Shown here piece after piece: positions 1 to 9,159 of a stretch of 64,000 nucleotides of DNA. This DNA comes from Clostridium fallax. Lineage in GTDB: Bacteria; Bacillota; Clostridia; Clostridiales; Clostridiaceae. The notes beneath the pieces are model-generated. The model was given only the letters and a program-made list of their open reading frames with translations. It was not told the origin of the DNA and made no database searches. The stretch's first letter is position 1. Each line of letters opens with the position of its first letter. The translations under genes were made by a program, and so were the position numbers. The stretch spans positions 62,001 to 126,000 of the forward strand of contig NZ_FQVM01000002.1 in assembly GCF_900129365.1 (NCBI RefSeq). The letters run 5' to 3'.

Positions 1-2
1 CT

Positions 3-755
3 ATGGCAGATTTAGATCTTATGAAAATAACTATAAGCAGATTAGATGATGAAACATATAAAATAAGCAAGATAGAATCTAGGATTATAGGGGAAGTTTT
101 TGAAAGTGATAAAAAGCTAAAAGTTTCTACTTATGGAAACTTAGAGACTAAGACTTTAATAGATTTAAAGAATATTCCAAGAGATATGTATTTAGATAAT
201 AAGATATTTGAGATATCTAAATTAGCAATACCATCTAAAGAATTTGGAGTGGTTAATTTCTCTTTAAGTGCTAATAAAGTAGCTATAAGTACATATGATG
301 ATAGTTATTATTTTGTTGGTATAGTAAATCTTAATGAATCTATACAGACTGCTGCTGGGGAGGCATCAGGAGAAAAAGGACAAAATAAAAAAGATAAGGA
401 AAAAAAAGATGATGATAAAAAAATAGGAGATAAAATAACTCCTTTAGATGTTTATAAGGATAAAGTGGTAAAAGGATTAAATTTTTTAGAACAAGATTTA
501 TATTTAATAGTTTCTTTTAAAGAAAGTGAAAAAGGAGATGGAATCAAAATATACGATATAGCAAAAGGGAAGGAAGTTGATGCAGATTTAGAAAATATAT
601 TTCCAAGAGATAAATATAATGTAAATTTTGTGCAAAAAGAAGACTATAATTTTGTTTTAGAAGTTACAGGAATCGAGGGGGCACAAGGATTAAGACAGAG
701 TGTTACTGGAAAGTATTTATTAGATTTAAAGAGGTTAAAAGTTTCTAAGATATAA
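3..755 (+). CDS. hypothetical protein, 5' partial
   Basis: The frame is open to the left edge and ends at a TAA at 753-755. The first ATG at position 3 is not a supported start, so this is probably the C-terminal part (about 250 residues) of a longer protein. It shows alternating beta-type hydrophobic stretches and a very lysine/aspartate-rich low-complexity linker near residues 125-145. There is no recognisable catalytic motif or membrane segment in the visible part. I do not recognise the family. It is co-directional with the radical SAM gene downstream but separated from it by a hairpin. Confidence 0.6.
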   Translation: MADLDLMKITISRLDDETYKISKIESRIIGEVFESDKKLKVSTYGNLETKTLIDLKNIPRDMYLDNKIFEISKLAIPSKEFGVVNFSLSANKVAISTYDDSYYFVGIVNLNESIQTAAGEASGEKGQNKKDKEKKDDDKKIGDKITPLDVYKDKVVKGLNFLEQDLYLIVSFKESEKGDGIKIYDIAKGKEVDADLENIFPRDKYNVNFVQKEDYNFVLEVTGIEGAQGLRQSVTGKYLLDLKRLKVSKI

Positions 756-788
756 TATATAATTATTATAGAAAATAAGATTTTTATA

Positions 789-815
789 GCGTTAATAGAT
801 TTTAACTATTAACGC
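789..815 (+). terminator. hairpin, terminator-like
   Basis: A perfect 10-bp stem (GCGTTAATAG with CTATTAACGC) and a 7-nt loop lie just after the first gene. The 3' T-run is weak, so it may stop transcription imperfectly. Confidence 0.5.
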
Positions 816-887
816 TTAATAAGGAAAGTAAATATGCTTAAAGTCAAATATGTTATAACTAATGATAACTTATAAGAGGTGAAGATA

Positions 888-1823
888 TTGGAAAATAAGT
901 GGGGAGATAAAAGATATAAAAGTTTAAATTATTTTTTAAGAGAAAAGTTTGGTGAAAAAGTTTTTAAAATATCTTTAGATGGAGGATTTTCATGTCCTAA
1001 CAGAGATGGTAAGGTAAGTAAGGGAGGTTGTATATTTTGTAGCTCTAAAGGTTCTGGTGACTATGCAGGAAGAAGAACTTGCAGTATAACTAACCAATTT
1101 CAAGATATAAAAGAAATGATGGCTAAAAAGTGGAAAAGTGGAAAATATATAGCTTATTTTCAAGCCTACACAAATACTTATGCACCAGCAGAAGAATTAA
1201 GAAAAAAATATACGGAAGCAATAAACCAAGAGGGAGTAGTGGCTTTAGCTATAGCTACAAGACCTGATTGTTTAGAAGATGAAGTATTAGATGTTTTAGA
1301 GGAAATGAATAAAAAAGTTTATACATGGGTAGAATTAGGACTTCAAACTATACATGAGAATACTGCTAGGTTAATAAATCGAGGATATGATTTAAAAGTA
1401 TATGATGAAGCAGTAAAAAAGCTTAGAAAGAGAGGCATAGATGTTGTAACCCATGTTATTTTTGGATTGCCAGGAGAAAGTAAAAAGGACATGGAAGAAA
1501 CAGTTAAATATATTGCAAATCAAGATATACAAGGTGTTAAGTTTCACTTGCTTCATTTAATGAAAGATACAAATCTTGTTAAAATATATGAAGAGGGTGG
1601 ATTAAGGTTTCTATCAAAAGAAGAGTATGTAAAGCTTGTTTGTAAAAGTATTGCAATGATGCCTCAATCCATAGTTATACATAGATTAACAGGTGATGCA
1701 CCGAGAGATAGTTTAATAGGACCTATGTGGAGTTTAAAAAAGTGGGAAGTACTAAATTCAATAGATAAAACAATGGAAGATAATAATTTATTTCAGGGTT
1801 TGTATTTTTCTACAAATACTTAG
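888..1823 (+). CDS. TIGR01212-type radical SAM protein (YhcC-like)
   Basis: This is a 311-residue radical SAM enzyme. The cluster cysteines are C36, C48 and C51 (C-x11-C-x2-C), the unusual spacing typical of the YhcC/TIGR01212 family rather than CxxxCxxC. The family belongs to the Elp3-like branch; the substrate is not settled, and tRNA modification or anaerobic metabolism has been suggested. I chose TTG at 888 because AGAGGTG sits 6-8 bases before it. The in-frame GTG at 879 lies inside that ribosome binding site. Eight bases follow the stop before the next possible reading frame, but the real ABC gene starts 86 bases on. The family call is firm, the exact reaction unknown. Confidence 0.88.
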   Translation: MENKWGDKRYKSLNYFLREKFGEKVFKISLDGGFSCPNRDGKVSKGGCIFCSSKGSGDYAGRRTCSITNQFQDIKEMMAKKWKSGKYIAYFQAYTNTYAPAEELRKKYTEAINQEGVVALAIATRPDCLEDEVLDVLEEMNKKVYTWVELGLQTIHENTARLINRGYDLKVYDEAVKKLRKRGIDVVTHVIFGLPGESKKDMEETVKYIANQDIQGVKFHLLHLMKDTNLVKIYEEGGLRFLSKEEYVKLVCKSIAMMPQSIVIHRLTGDAPRDSLIGPMWSLKKWEVLNSIDKTMEDNNLFQGLYFSTNT

Positions 1824-1909
1824 AAATACTTTTGGAAGAAATGATTATGGAATATCCCCTTACAAACGGTTACAATTATATTAGAGTAAATGAAAGGGGA
1901 ATGATAATA

Positions 1910-3019
1910 ATGGCAAATTTATCATTAAAACATATATATAAAGTTTACCAAGGAGACGTTACAGCAGTTAAAGACTTTAATTTAGATATAGCAGATAAAG
2001 AATTTATAGTATTTGTAGGACCATCAGGATGTGGTAAATCAACTACTTTAAGAATGATAGCAGGATTAGAAGAAATATCAAAGGGAGAACTTTATATAGG
2101 AGATAAATTAGTTAATGAAGTTGCTCCAAAAGATAGAGATATAGCTATGGTATTCCAAAGCTATGCATTATATCCTCATATGACTGTTTATGATAATATG
2201 GCTTTTGGACTTAAATTAAGAAAAATTCCAAAAGATGAAATAGATAGAAAAGTTAAAGAAGCAGCAAAAATTCTTGATATAGAGCATTTATTAGATAGAA
2301 AGCCAAAGGCTTTATCAGGAGGTCAAAGGCAAAGGGTTGCTTTAGGAAGAGCTATAGTAAGAGAACCTAAGGTATTCTTAATGGACGAACCTCTTTCAAA
2401 CTTAGATGCAAAGTTAAGAGTTCAAATGAGGACTGAAATAGCTAAGCTTCATAAAAAGCTACAAACAACATTTATTTATGTTACCCATGACCAAACAGAA
2501 GCTATGACAATGGGTACAAGAATAGTTGTTATGAAAGATGGTATAGTTCAACAAGTTGCAAGTCCACAAATGGTTTATGATCATCCAGCAAATGTATTTG
2601 TTGCAGGATTCATAGGCAGTCCACAAATGAACTTTATTAATGTTAAAGTTGAAGATAAAGGTGGTAAGACTGCTTTAGTATTTGGTAAAGAAGAGTTTGA
2701 ATTATTACCAGAGCAAGTTTCAATTCTAAAAGAAAAAGGATATATAGGAAAAGATGTAATAATGGGTATAAGACCAGAGCATATAGATGATGATCCAGAT
2801 TTTATATCTCAAAATCAAAACTCAGTAATGGAAGTTAATGTTGAAGTTACAGAGCTTATGGGTGCTGAAAGTTACATTTATGTATCTAATGAAGGAAATA
2901 GTTTAACTATAAGAGTTAATGGAAGTACTAAGCTTCAAACAGGAGATAAAGCGAAATTTGCTATAGAAATAGATAAGGTTCACGTATTTGATAAAGATAC
3001 AGAACTAACAGTATTTTAG
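1910..3019 (+). CDS. sugar ABC transporter ATP-binding protein, MsmX/UgpC type
   Basis: This 369-residue cytoplasmic ATPase belongs to the multi-sugar importer class. Walker A GPSGCGKST is at residues 37-45, the LSGGQ signature at 135-139 and Walker B ending in D159-E160. A C-terminal MalK-like regulatory (TOBE/OB) domain spans about 240-369. The start at 1910 has AAAGGGGA 9 bases upstream; earlier in-frame starts lack a site. No permease or binding protein gene is nearby, which fits a shared energiser such as MsmX that serves several sugar importers (family knowledge). A PucR-like regulator follows directly and may be co-transcribed. Confidence 0.92.
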   Translation: MANLSLKHIYKVYQGDVTAVKDFNLDIADKEFIVFVGPSGCGKSTTLRMIAGLEEISKGELYIGDKLVNEVAPKDRDIAMVFQSYALYPHMTVYDNMAFGLKLRKIPKDEIDRKVKEAAKILDIEHLLDRKPKALSGGQRQRVALGRAIVREPKVFLMDEPLSNLDAKLRVQMRTEIAKLHKKLQTTFIYVTHDQTEAMTMGTRIVVMKDGIVQQVASPQMVYDHPANVFVAGFIGSPQMNFINVKVEDKGGKTALVFGKEEFELLPEQVSILKEKGYIGKDVIMGIRPEHIDDDPDFISQNQNSVMEVNVEVTELMGAESYIYVSNEGNSLTIRVNGSTKLQTGDKAKFAIEIDKVHVFDKDTELTVF

Positions 3020-3031
3020 GGGGGATTTTTG

Positions 3032-3979
3032 ATGTACAATTTCAATAATTATCTCTCCGAGTTAAGTGAAAATAGTGGAGTTCCATTTAAGATCATAAAA
3101 AATGATGGTACTATAATTTTTCACTCAACAGAAGAGATTGAAAAAGCAATTAGCAGAAGTATTTTATTTGGTAATGAAAAAGTTAATTTAATATTAGATA
3201 ATAGATTTGAAATATGTACATCCCTATTAAAATATTCTATAGAAAGTAAATTTAAAGAGATATATGATCTAAGAGAGCAATTGATTATTGATATATTAGA
3301 AGGAAAAGGAGTTAATATGGATGCTCTTTATGGAGCATTCCCTTTTCTAAATAATAAATGTACGTTATTTATTATTTCTGTAGAAAAAAACAAATATGAA
3401 GCTCTAAATATTTTAAAGGAATCCTATAATGACCAAGAATTTACTGCAATTATTTATAAAAATTATATAGTTATACTAGGAAATTTTGACGAGATATTAG
3501 ATCATGCAAGAGGAATAAAAGAACTTATATTTTCTAATTTATATGTTAAACCTTATATAAGTTATAGTTATTTATCAGAAGGTATAGAGAATCTTAAAGA
3601 GATTTTTGAAAATTCTGTTATGTGCATAAATTTAGGTAAGAAGTATGGATTAAAATCCACTATTTATAATAGTGAAAGTTTATTGTTTGAAAAAATAGTT
3701 TATAACATAAATGATAATATGAAAAAAGAAATATTTAATAAGTTTAATGACAAGCTCATTAAATTTGATAATGAAATGATAAATACAATACAAGAGCTTA
3801 TGAATTGTGGTTTAAATATAAGTGAAGCAGCTAAAAAATTATATATTCATCGTAATACATTAATTTATAGATTAGATAAAATACAAAAGGATACTGGTTA
3901 TGATATAAGAGACTTTAAGCAAGCAACAATATTTACAATAGCTTTCCTTATATGGAAGGAGAATAACAATGAATATTGA
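3032..3979 (+). CDS. PucR/CdaR-like helix-turn-helix transcriptional regulator
   Basis: The product has 315 residues. The C-terminal 60 residues form a PucR-type helix-turn-helix (about 262-305: NISEAAKKL then HRNTLIYRLDKI), the diagnostic part. The N-terminal 250 residues are an uncharacterised sensory region with no membrane segment. ATG 3032 follows AGGGGGGA by 6-7 bases. The gene begins 12 bases after the MsmX-like ATPase and overlaps the next gene by 11 bases, so the three are probably one operon. By context it may tune carbohydrate uptake; the ligand is unknown. Confidence 0.82.
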   Translation: MYNFNNYLSELSENSGVPFKIIKNDGTIIFHSTEEIEKAISRSILFGNEKVNLILDNRFEICTSLLKYSIESKFKEIYDLREQLIIDILEGKGVNMDALYGAFPFLNNKCTLFIISVEKNKYEALNILKESYNDQEFTAIIYKNYIVILGNFDEILDHARGIKELIFSNLYVKPYISYSYLSEGIENLKEIFENSVMCINLGKKYGLKSTIYNSESLLFEKIVYNINDNMKKEIFNKFNDKLIKFDNEMINTIQELMNCGLNISEAAKKLYIHRNTLIYRLDKIQKDTGYDIRDFKQATIFTIAFLIWKENNNEY

Positions 3980-4682
3980 TGTTATTATATCAGCAGATCA
4001 TATAAAAGAAAGTCAAATAAAGGATAAGGTAGTTGTGGTAATTGATATGCTTAGAGCTACTTCAGTTATTACTACTGCTATAGCAAATGGCTGTAATAAG
4101 GTTATTCCTGTATTAACTGTTGAGGATGCTTTTAAATTAGCTTCTAAGGATAGAAATAGTGTTATATTAGGAGGAGAAAGAAGAGCTTTAAAAATTGATG
4201 GATTTGATTTATCTAATTCTCCTTTAGAATATACTAAAGAGATTGTACAAAATAAAGATGTTATAATAACTACTACAAATGGAACTAAAGCTATTAATGG
4301 ATGTAAAGGTGCTTATAAAATTTATATAGGTGCTATGATAAATGGAAGAGCTGTAGCTCAATTGGTGAAGAAAGAAAATAAAGATATTGTATTTTTAAAT
4401 GCTGGAACTAATGGACAGTTTTCAATGGATGATTTTATATGTGCAGGATATATGATAGATTGTATTACAGAGAATCATGAAGTGCAGCTAACAGATATAG
4501 CTAAAACCGCTAGGTATATTTATGAAAATAATAAGGATATAGATAGCTATATAAAAGAAGCTAGACATTATTCTGTTATAAAGAGTTTATCCTTAGAAAG
4601 TGATTTAGCTTATTGTATGAAAAAGGATATATTATCCGTAGTACCAGAATTTAAAAATGGGGAAATCAAAAACGCATTGTAG
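3969..4682 (+). CDS. comB: ComB-family 2-phosphosulfolactate phosphatase-like protein
   Basis: The 237-residue protein has the ComB layout: an N-terminal VVVIDMLRATS block with the conserved Asp-x-x-Arg-Ala-(T/S), GGER near residue 56 and TTTNGT near 97. ComB dephosphorylates 2-phosphosulfolactate in coenzyme M biosynthesis in methanogens. Clostridia make no coenzyme M, so the real substrate here is probably different. The gene overlaps the end of the PucR-like regulator by 11 bases and ends the operon at a strong bidirectional terminator. Family is firm; function is open. Confidence 0.85.
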   Translation: MNIDVIISADHIKESQIKDKVVVVIDMLRATSVITTAIANGCNKVIPVLTVEDAFKLASKDRNSVILGGERRALKIDGFDLSNSPLEYTKEIVQNKDVIITTTNGTKAINGCKGAYKIYIGAMINGRAVAQLVKKENKDIVFLNAGTNGQFSMDDFICAGYMIDCITENHEVQLTDIAKTARYIYENNKDIDSYIKEARHYSVIKSLSLESDLAYCMKKDILSVVPEFKNGEIKNAL

Positions 4683-4721
4683 ATTAAACTTTACATAACT
4701 TTAATCCTTTCTAAATTCCTT

Positions 4722-4757
4722 AAAAAAAGCTGAATATTTAAATATTCAGCTTTTTTA
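4722..4757. terminator. bidirectional terminator
   Basis: A 12-bp perfect palindrome (AGCTGAATATTT and its complement) is flanked by an A-run on the left and a T-run on the right. It serves the convergent comB-like and rRNA methyltransferase genes. Confidence 0.88.
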
Positions 4758-4841
4758 TTTATAAATTTGTATTATAAGAATTACCTATAAAAATTTACTA
4801 TAAATTTAAGTATTAAATTTATATATATTTACTTGAATTTA

Positions 4842-6017
4842 TTAAATAACTTGGAATACAAAGAATTTTAAGTAGTAACTCTCATCAGAATTCCAAAGTA
4901 TTGGATGATCTGCAGACTGAGTTCTAAATTCAATTTGTCTTAATTGTCTTTTGGCATCGGTAGCTGCTTCTGCTATAGTTTTCTTTAAAAGATCTTCACT
5001 CATATAATGAGAACAAGAACAAGTTATAAAGTAACCACCTTCTTTTACCATTTTAATACCCCTAAGGTTTATTTCTTTATAACCTTTTTTAGCACCTAAT
5101 ATAGTATTTTTAGACTTTGTAAATGCAGGAGGATCTAGTATTACAACATCAAATTTTCTACCTTCTTTTGACCACTTAGGAAGTACATCAAAGGCATTAT
5201 GACATTCAAATTTAACAGTATGTTGTAAATTATTAAGTTCTGCATTTTTAGTAGCAAATTCTACAGCGTGTTTTGATACGTCTACTCCTAAAACTGATTT
5301 AGCTCCAGCTATCCCTGCATTTAAGGCGAAGGAACCAGTATGAGTAAAGCAATCTAAAACATCAGCATCTTTACATATTCTATGTATAGCAGCTCTATTT
5401 TCTTTTTGATCTAAGAAAAAGCCTGTTTTTTGACCATCTTCAATATCAACATAGTACTTAACTCCATTTTCTGTTATTTGGATCATGGTATCAAATGGTT
5501 CTGTTAAAAAGCCTTTCTTCTGTTCTAATCCTTCTATCTCTCTTGTAGATATATCACTTCTTTCATAAACTCCCTTAGCATTGTATTCTTCTACTAAAAG
5601 TTTAACGATTATATCTCTATATTTATCCATTCCAAGAGTTGAAATTTGTATTACATAATAGTCTTCAAATTTATCGATAGTTAATCCAGGTAAAAAGTCT
5701 GCTTCTCCAAAAATAAATCTGCAACTAGATGTATCTATAACTTTTTTTCTATAATCCCAAGCGGTTTTAAATCTTCTCTTAAAGAAATTATAATCAATTT
5801 CCTCATTTTTATCCCTTGTCATTATTCTTATAGTTATTTTTGAACGATCGTTTATATATCCTTTTCCAATAAAAAAGCCCTTATAGTTATAGACTTCAAC
5901 AATATCACCGTTTGAATAATCTCCATCGTATTCATTTATTTCATCTATGTATATCCATGGACGTCCGTCTTCAGCTTTCTTACCTAATCCTTTATATAAA
6001 TAAAATTTACTAGACAT
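4842..6017 (-). CDS. RlmI-family class I SAM-dependent rRNA methyltransferase
   Basis: A 391-residue protein with an N-terminal PUA domain (about 1-75), a linker, and a C-terminal Rossmann methyltransferase fold. SAM-binding VLDCFTHTGSFALNAG is near residue 216 and the catalytic-loop DPPAF near 294, followed by CSCSHY, a cysteine-containing motif of m5C enzymes. RlmI of E. coli makes m5C1962 in 23S rRNA; the same site is inferred here. AAGGAGATG precedes the ATG by about 6 bases. It is monocistronic, convergent with comB and divergent from the histidine kinase. Confidence 0.88.
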   Translation of the reverse strand: MSSKFYLYKGLGKKAEDGRPWIYIDEINEYDGDYSNGDIVEVYNYKGFFIGKGYINDRSKITIRIMTRDKNEEIDYNFFKRRFKTAWDYRKKVIDTSSCRFIFGEADFLPGLTIDKFEDYYVIQISTLGMDKYRDIIVKLLVEEYNAKGVYERSDISTREIEGLEQKKGFLTEPFDTMIQITENGVKYYVDIEDGQKTGFFLDQKENRAAIHRICKDADVLDCFTHTGSFALNAGIAGAKSVLGVDVSKHAVEFATKNAELNNLQHTVKFECHNAFDVLPKWSKEGRKFDVVILDPPAFTKSKNTILGAKKGYKEINLRGIKMVKEGGYFITCSCSHYMSEDLLKKTIAEAATDAKRQLRQIEFRTQSADHPILWNSDESYYLKFFVFQVI

Positions 6018-6169
6018 AATTTCATCTCCTTAGTTTAAATTCTTCTAAGATTATATCATAACAAAGTTATATAGCTATATATTAATTATGGCAGTTTTAC
6101 AAATCGTATGGAACTATTTGGTATGATATAATAATATTAAAAATATACTTTAAGAAAAGGTAGGTTAAT

Positions 6170-7030
6170 ATGAAGGGGAGACTTGGGCAATTTAACTTAA
6201 GTAAATTATTAATATTATCTGTAATTATAAATATAATACAGATATCATTAATATTTGTTTTAATACTATATAGAAACAATATAAATCTTTATAACCCAGG
6301 ATATTTAATAGTTTATATAGTTGCAATAACAATAGCCGCCAATACATTAATAACAGGTGTTTGTTATTATAAGCTTTTATATAAAAATGGAGAAAAAAAT
6401 ATTATAGAAACCTTTAAATATCTAGAAGACTTTAATAAAAAATTAAGAGAGCAAAGGCATGATTATTTGAATCACATACAAGTTATATATACTCTTATGG
6501 AACTTGAAGATTATAAAGAGGCTAGAGAATATATAGAACCTGTTTATAGAGATATAATAAGAGTAAGTAAAGCTTTAAAAACCTCTAAGCCAGCGGTAAA
6601 TGCATTGCTTCAGGCAAAGATGCAAATGGCAGAAGAAAATAATATAATGATGGAACTTGAAATAAAAACAAACTTAGATACTTTATGTATGGAGCCATGG
6701 GAATTTTGTAAGGTTTTAGGAAATATAATAGACAATAGTATTTATGCTTTAAAGGAGGATAAATTTAAGAATAATCCTACTATATTTATAGAATTTGGAG
6801 AAAGCTTTGATAATTTAATATTTAAGATTATGAATAATGGACCTAAAATACCTAAAGAAAATATAGAAAGAATTTTTGAGCAAGGTTTTTCTACTAAAGG
6901 AAATAATGGAGATGGAATGGGATTAACTATAGTAAAAGATTTAATTCATAAATATAGGGGAGAAATATATGTAGATTCTTCAGATGATAGAACTTCCTTT
7001 GATATAAAAATACCTAAAAAACAAATGTAA
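6170..7030 (+). CDS. Spo0B-like (GHKL) sensor histidine kinase
   Basis: A 286-residue membrane kinase. Two membrane helices (about 12-34 and 45-70) enclose only a ~10-residue external loop, so sensing is probably within the membrane or intracellular. The phosphoacceptor is H97 in EQRHDYLNH, typical of the Spo0B/CitA-type alpha domain. The ATPase has the N box NIIDNSIYAL near 187 and G boxes ending in GDGMGLTIV. AAAGGTAGG is 5-6 bases before ATG. The likely partner is the LytTR regulator at 9149, on the other side of nfeD and floA. The signal is unknown. Confidence 0.88.
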   Translation: MKGRLGQFNLSKLLILSVIINIIQISLIFVLILYRNNINLYNPGYLIVYIVAITIAANTLITGVCYYKLLYKNGEKNIIETFKYLEDFNKKLREQRHDYLNHIQVIYTLMELEDYKEAREYIEPVYRDIIRVSKALKTSKPAVNALLQAKMQMAEENNIMMELEIKTNLDTLCMEPWEFCKVLGNIIDNSIYALKEDKFKNNPTIFIEFGESFDNLIFKIMNNGPKIPKENIERIFEQGFSTKGNNGDGMGLTIVKDLIHKYRGEIYVDSSDDRTSFDIKIPKKQM

Positions 7031-7165
7031 GTTTATTTATGTAAAGTGACATTTGAATATTAAAAATGTATGTTATAGCTGGTTTTAGTTACAAATTAGA
7101 TTGAATTTTAATAACATATAATTAATAAATGATAATTAATATAGAAAAAGGAGGGGACAATATTT

Positions 7166-7660
7166 ATGATTGCAGCAAATTTAAGTGCATTGGTATTAGT
7201 GCTTTTGATAATAGGATTTATTCTTGTTACAATTGAGATGATATTACCTGGTTTTGGTGCTCCTGGTATAAGTGGAGGAATTTGTTTATTAGCTGCAGTT
7301 ATTATAGGAAGTAATACAATAGTAGAAGCAGTAATAATGACTATGATAATTTTAGCTGTAATTGGAGTATTATTAGCAATAATATTTGTAGTATTTGCAA
7401 ATAAAAAAGTTATATCTCCTTTCGTGTTAAAAGATGAACAAAAGAGATCAGATGGTTATATAAGTTCTTCTGATTTAGAATATCTTTTAGGAAAAGAGGG
7501 AAGGGCAATTACAGATTTAAGACCAGCAGGGTCAGCAGATTTTGATGGAGTTAAATTTGATGTTGTTACAGATGGAGAGTATATATCTAAGGGAACTAAT
7601 GTAAAAATAATAAAAGTTGAGGGTGTAAAATTATTAGTAAGTAGAATAAAACATAAATAA
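7166..7660 (+). CDS. NfeD-family membrane protein
   Basis: A short 164-residue NfeD-type protein: N-terminal hydrophobic segments (about 5-27, 32-50 and 52-78) followed by a C-terminal OB-like domain (about 100-164). The start is supported by AGGAGGGG 8-9 bases before ATG 7166. It lies 12 bases upstream of floA; NfeD proteins are standard partners of flotillin/stomatin proteins and probably help assemble membrane microdomains. It lacks the ClpP-like protease domain of long NfeD proteins. Confidence 0.88.
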   Translation: MIAANLSALVLVLLIIGFILVTIEMILPGFGAPGISGGICLLAAVIIGSNTIVEAVIMTMIILAVIGVLLAIIFVVFANKKVISPFVLKDEQKRSDGYISSSDLEYLLGKEGRAITDLRPAGSADFDGVKFDVVTDGEYISKGTNVKIIKVEGVKLLVSRIKHK

Positions 7661-7672
7661 GGAGGAGTCATT

Positions 7673-8665
7673 ATGGACGTAAACATTATAAAAGTTTTAG
7701 TTATTACAGGAATAGTCATAGTATTTCTAATTGTATTTTTAACATTTATACCATTAGGACTATGGATTTCTGCTTTAGCTGCTAATGTTAGAGTAAGTAT
7801 TGTAAACTTAATTGGAATGAGACTTAGAAGAGTTGTTCCTAATAAAATTATTTTACCTTTAGTTAAAGCTACAAAGGCAGGACTTGAATTAAATATTAAT
7901 CAACTAGAAGCTCACTATTTAGCTGGTGGTAATGTAGATAAGGTTGTTGATGCTTTAATTGCAGCACATAGAGCTGATATCTTTTTACCATTTGAAAAAG
8001 CAGCAGCTATAGATTTAGCTGGTAGAAATGTATTAGAAGCAGTAAAAATGAGTGTTAATCCTAAAGTTATAGAAACACCAAATGTTGCAGCAGTTGCAAA
8101 AGATGGTATAGAACTTTTAGTAAAAGCAAGAGTTACAGTTAGAACAAATCTTGAAAGATTAGTAGGAGGAGCTGGAGAAGCTACCATTCTTGCAAGAGTT
8201 GGTGAAGGTATAGTAACTACTGTTGGTTCTTCAAAAAGTCATAAAGAAGTGCTAGAAAACCCTGATACTATATCTCAAACAGTATTAAATAAGGGATTAG
8301 ATGCAGGTACAGCATTTGAAATATTATCAATAGATATAGCAGACGTAGATGTTGGAAGAAATATTGGAGCGCAACTTCAAACTCTTCAAGCAGAAGCAGA
8401 TAAGAATATAGCTCAAGCAAAAGCAGAAGAAAGAAGAGCAATGGCAGTTGCAAGAGAACAAGAGATGAAGGCTTATGTTGTTGAAGCAGAAGCTGATGTA
8501 CCGAAGGCTTTAGCTTATGCTCTTAGAGAAGGTAAGCTTGGAATAATGGATTATTATGATATGCAAAATATTATAGCTGATACTAAGATGAGAAGTTCAA
8601 TTTCTGATACAGGATCTAAAAATCAAGGTATAGCAGATGATAATGAAGTTGATGATAAAAAGTAA
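7673..8665 (+). CDS. floA: flotillin-like protein FloA
   Basis: A 330-residue protein matching the FloA/UPF0365 (YqfA) family over its full length: an N-terminal membrane hairpin (about 7-30), a PHB/SPFH-like domain, and an Ala/Glu/Gln-rich helical region near 230-275 that drives oligomerisation. FloA organises ordered membrane microdomains in Firmicutes. Its start (GGAGGAG, 6-7 bases before ATG) is only 12 bases after nfeD. It is followed within 17 bases by a small charged gene. It probably forms one transcript with nfeD and the genes up to the response regulator. Confidence 0.95.
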   Translation: MDVNIIKVLVITGIVIVFLIVFLTFIPLGLWISALAANVRVSIVNLIGMRLRRVVPNKIILPLVKATKAGLELNINQLEAHYLAGGNVDKVVDALIAAHRADIFLPFEKAAAIDLAGRNVLEAVKMSVNPKVIETPNVAAVAKDGIELLVKARVTVRTNLERLVGGAGEATILARVGEGIVTTVGSSKSHKEVLENPDTISQTVLNKGLDAGTAFEILSIDIADVDVGRNIGAQLQTLQAEADKNIAQAKAEERRAMAVAREQEMKAYVVEAEADVPKALAYALREGKLGIMDYYDMQNIIADTKMRSSISDTGSKNQGIADDNEVDDKK

Positions 8666-8682
8666 TCTAAGGAGAGATTACA

Positions 8683-9159
8683 ATGGGTAAATTTGATGAA
8701 TTTAAAAATATGTTTGAATCTTCTAAGGTATATAAGGATTTATTACAAAATGAGGATGTTAATTCCTTTAAAAATATTGCTAAAGAAGTTCAAAAAAATA
8801 TATTAAAAAATAGAGAGAAAAATTCTAATTTAAAAAATAATAAAAGTAAAAAAGATACTAATTTAAATAAAAATCAAAATAATAATAATGAAGAGTTAGA
8901 AGATGACAATTATGATAAAAATCAATATTTAAAAGATAAAATAGAAGCTCAAAGATCTATTATAAAAAATAATGATAATACATCTTTAGCAAATATAAAT
9001 CATTTTAGAAAAATAGAAGAAGAAATAGATATAAATATAAAAGAGATTGCAGAGGATATGAGTCCTATAGAATTAAAAAAGGCAATAATTTATTCAGAGA
9101 TTATAGGACCACCTAAATGTAAGTCAAGAAGAAGGGATAGAAGAAGATATGGCCTTTAA
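8683..9159 (+). CDS. hypothetical charged protein of the floA cluster
   Basis: A 158-residue soluble protein of unknown function. Residues about 45-90 are a low-complexity Asn/Lys/Asp-rich linker. The N-terminal 40 residues are amphipathic, and the C-terminal 45 residues end in a distinctive block (SPIELKKAIIYSEIIGPPKC) followed by an arginine-rich tail. The compact, non-repetitive C-terminus looks like the conserved part. It starts 17 bases after floA with GGAGAG upstream and overlaps the response regulator by 11 bases, so it is translationally linked to both. Confidence 0.8.
   Translation: MGKFDEFKNMFESSKVYKDLLQNEDVNSFKNIAKEVQKNILKNREKNSNLKNNKSKKDTNLNKNQNNNNEELEDDNYDKNQYLKDKIEAQRSIIKNNDNTSLANINHFRKIEEEIDINIKEIAEDMSPIELKKAIIYSEIIGPPKCKSRRRDRRRYGL

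Noticed and set aside
6097..6279. 60-residue antisense frame over the histidine kinase start
   Set aside because: It covers the kinase promoter and first helix, has no ribosome site and is AT-rich noise.
7915..8187. 90-residue antisense frame in floA
   Set aside because: FloA is conserved end to end; the antisense frame has no ribosome site.
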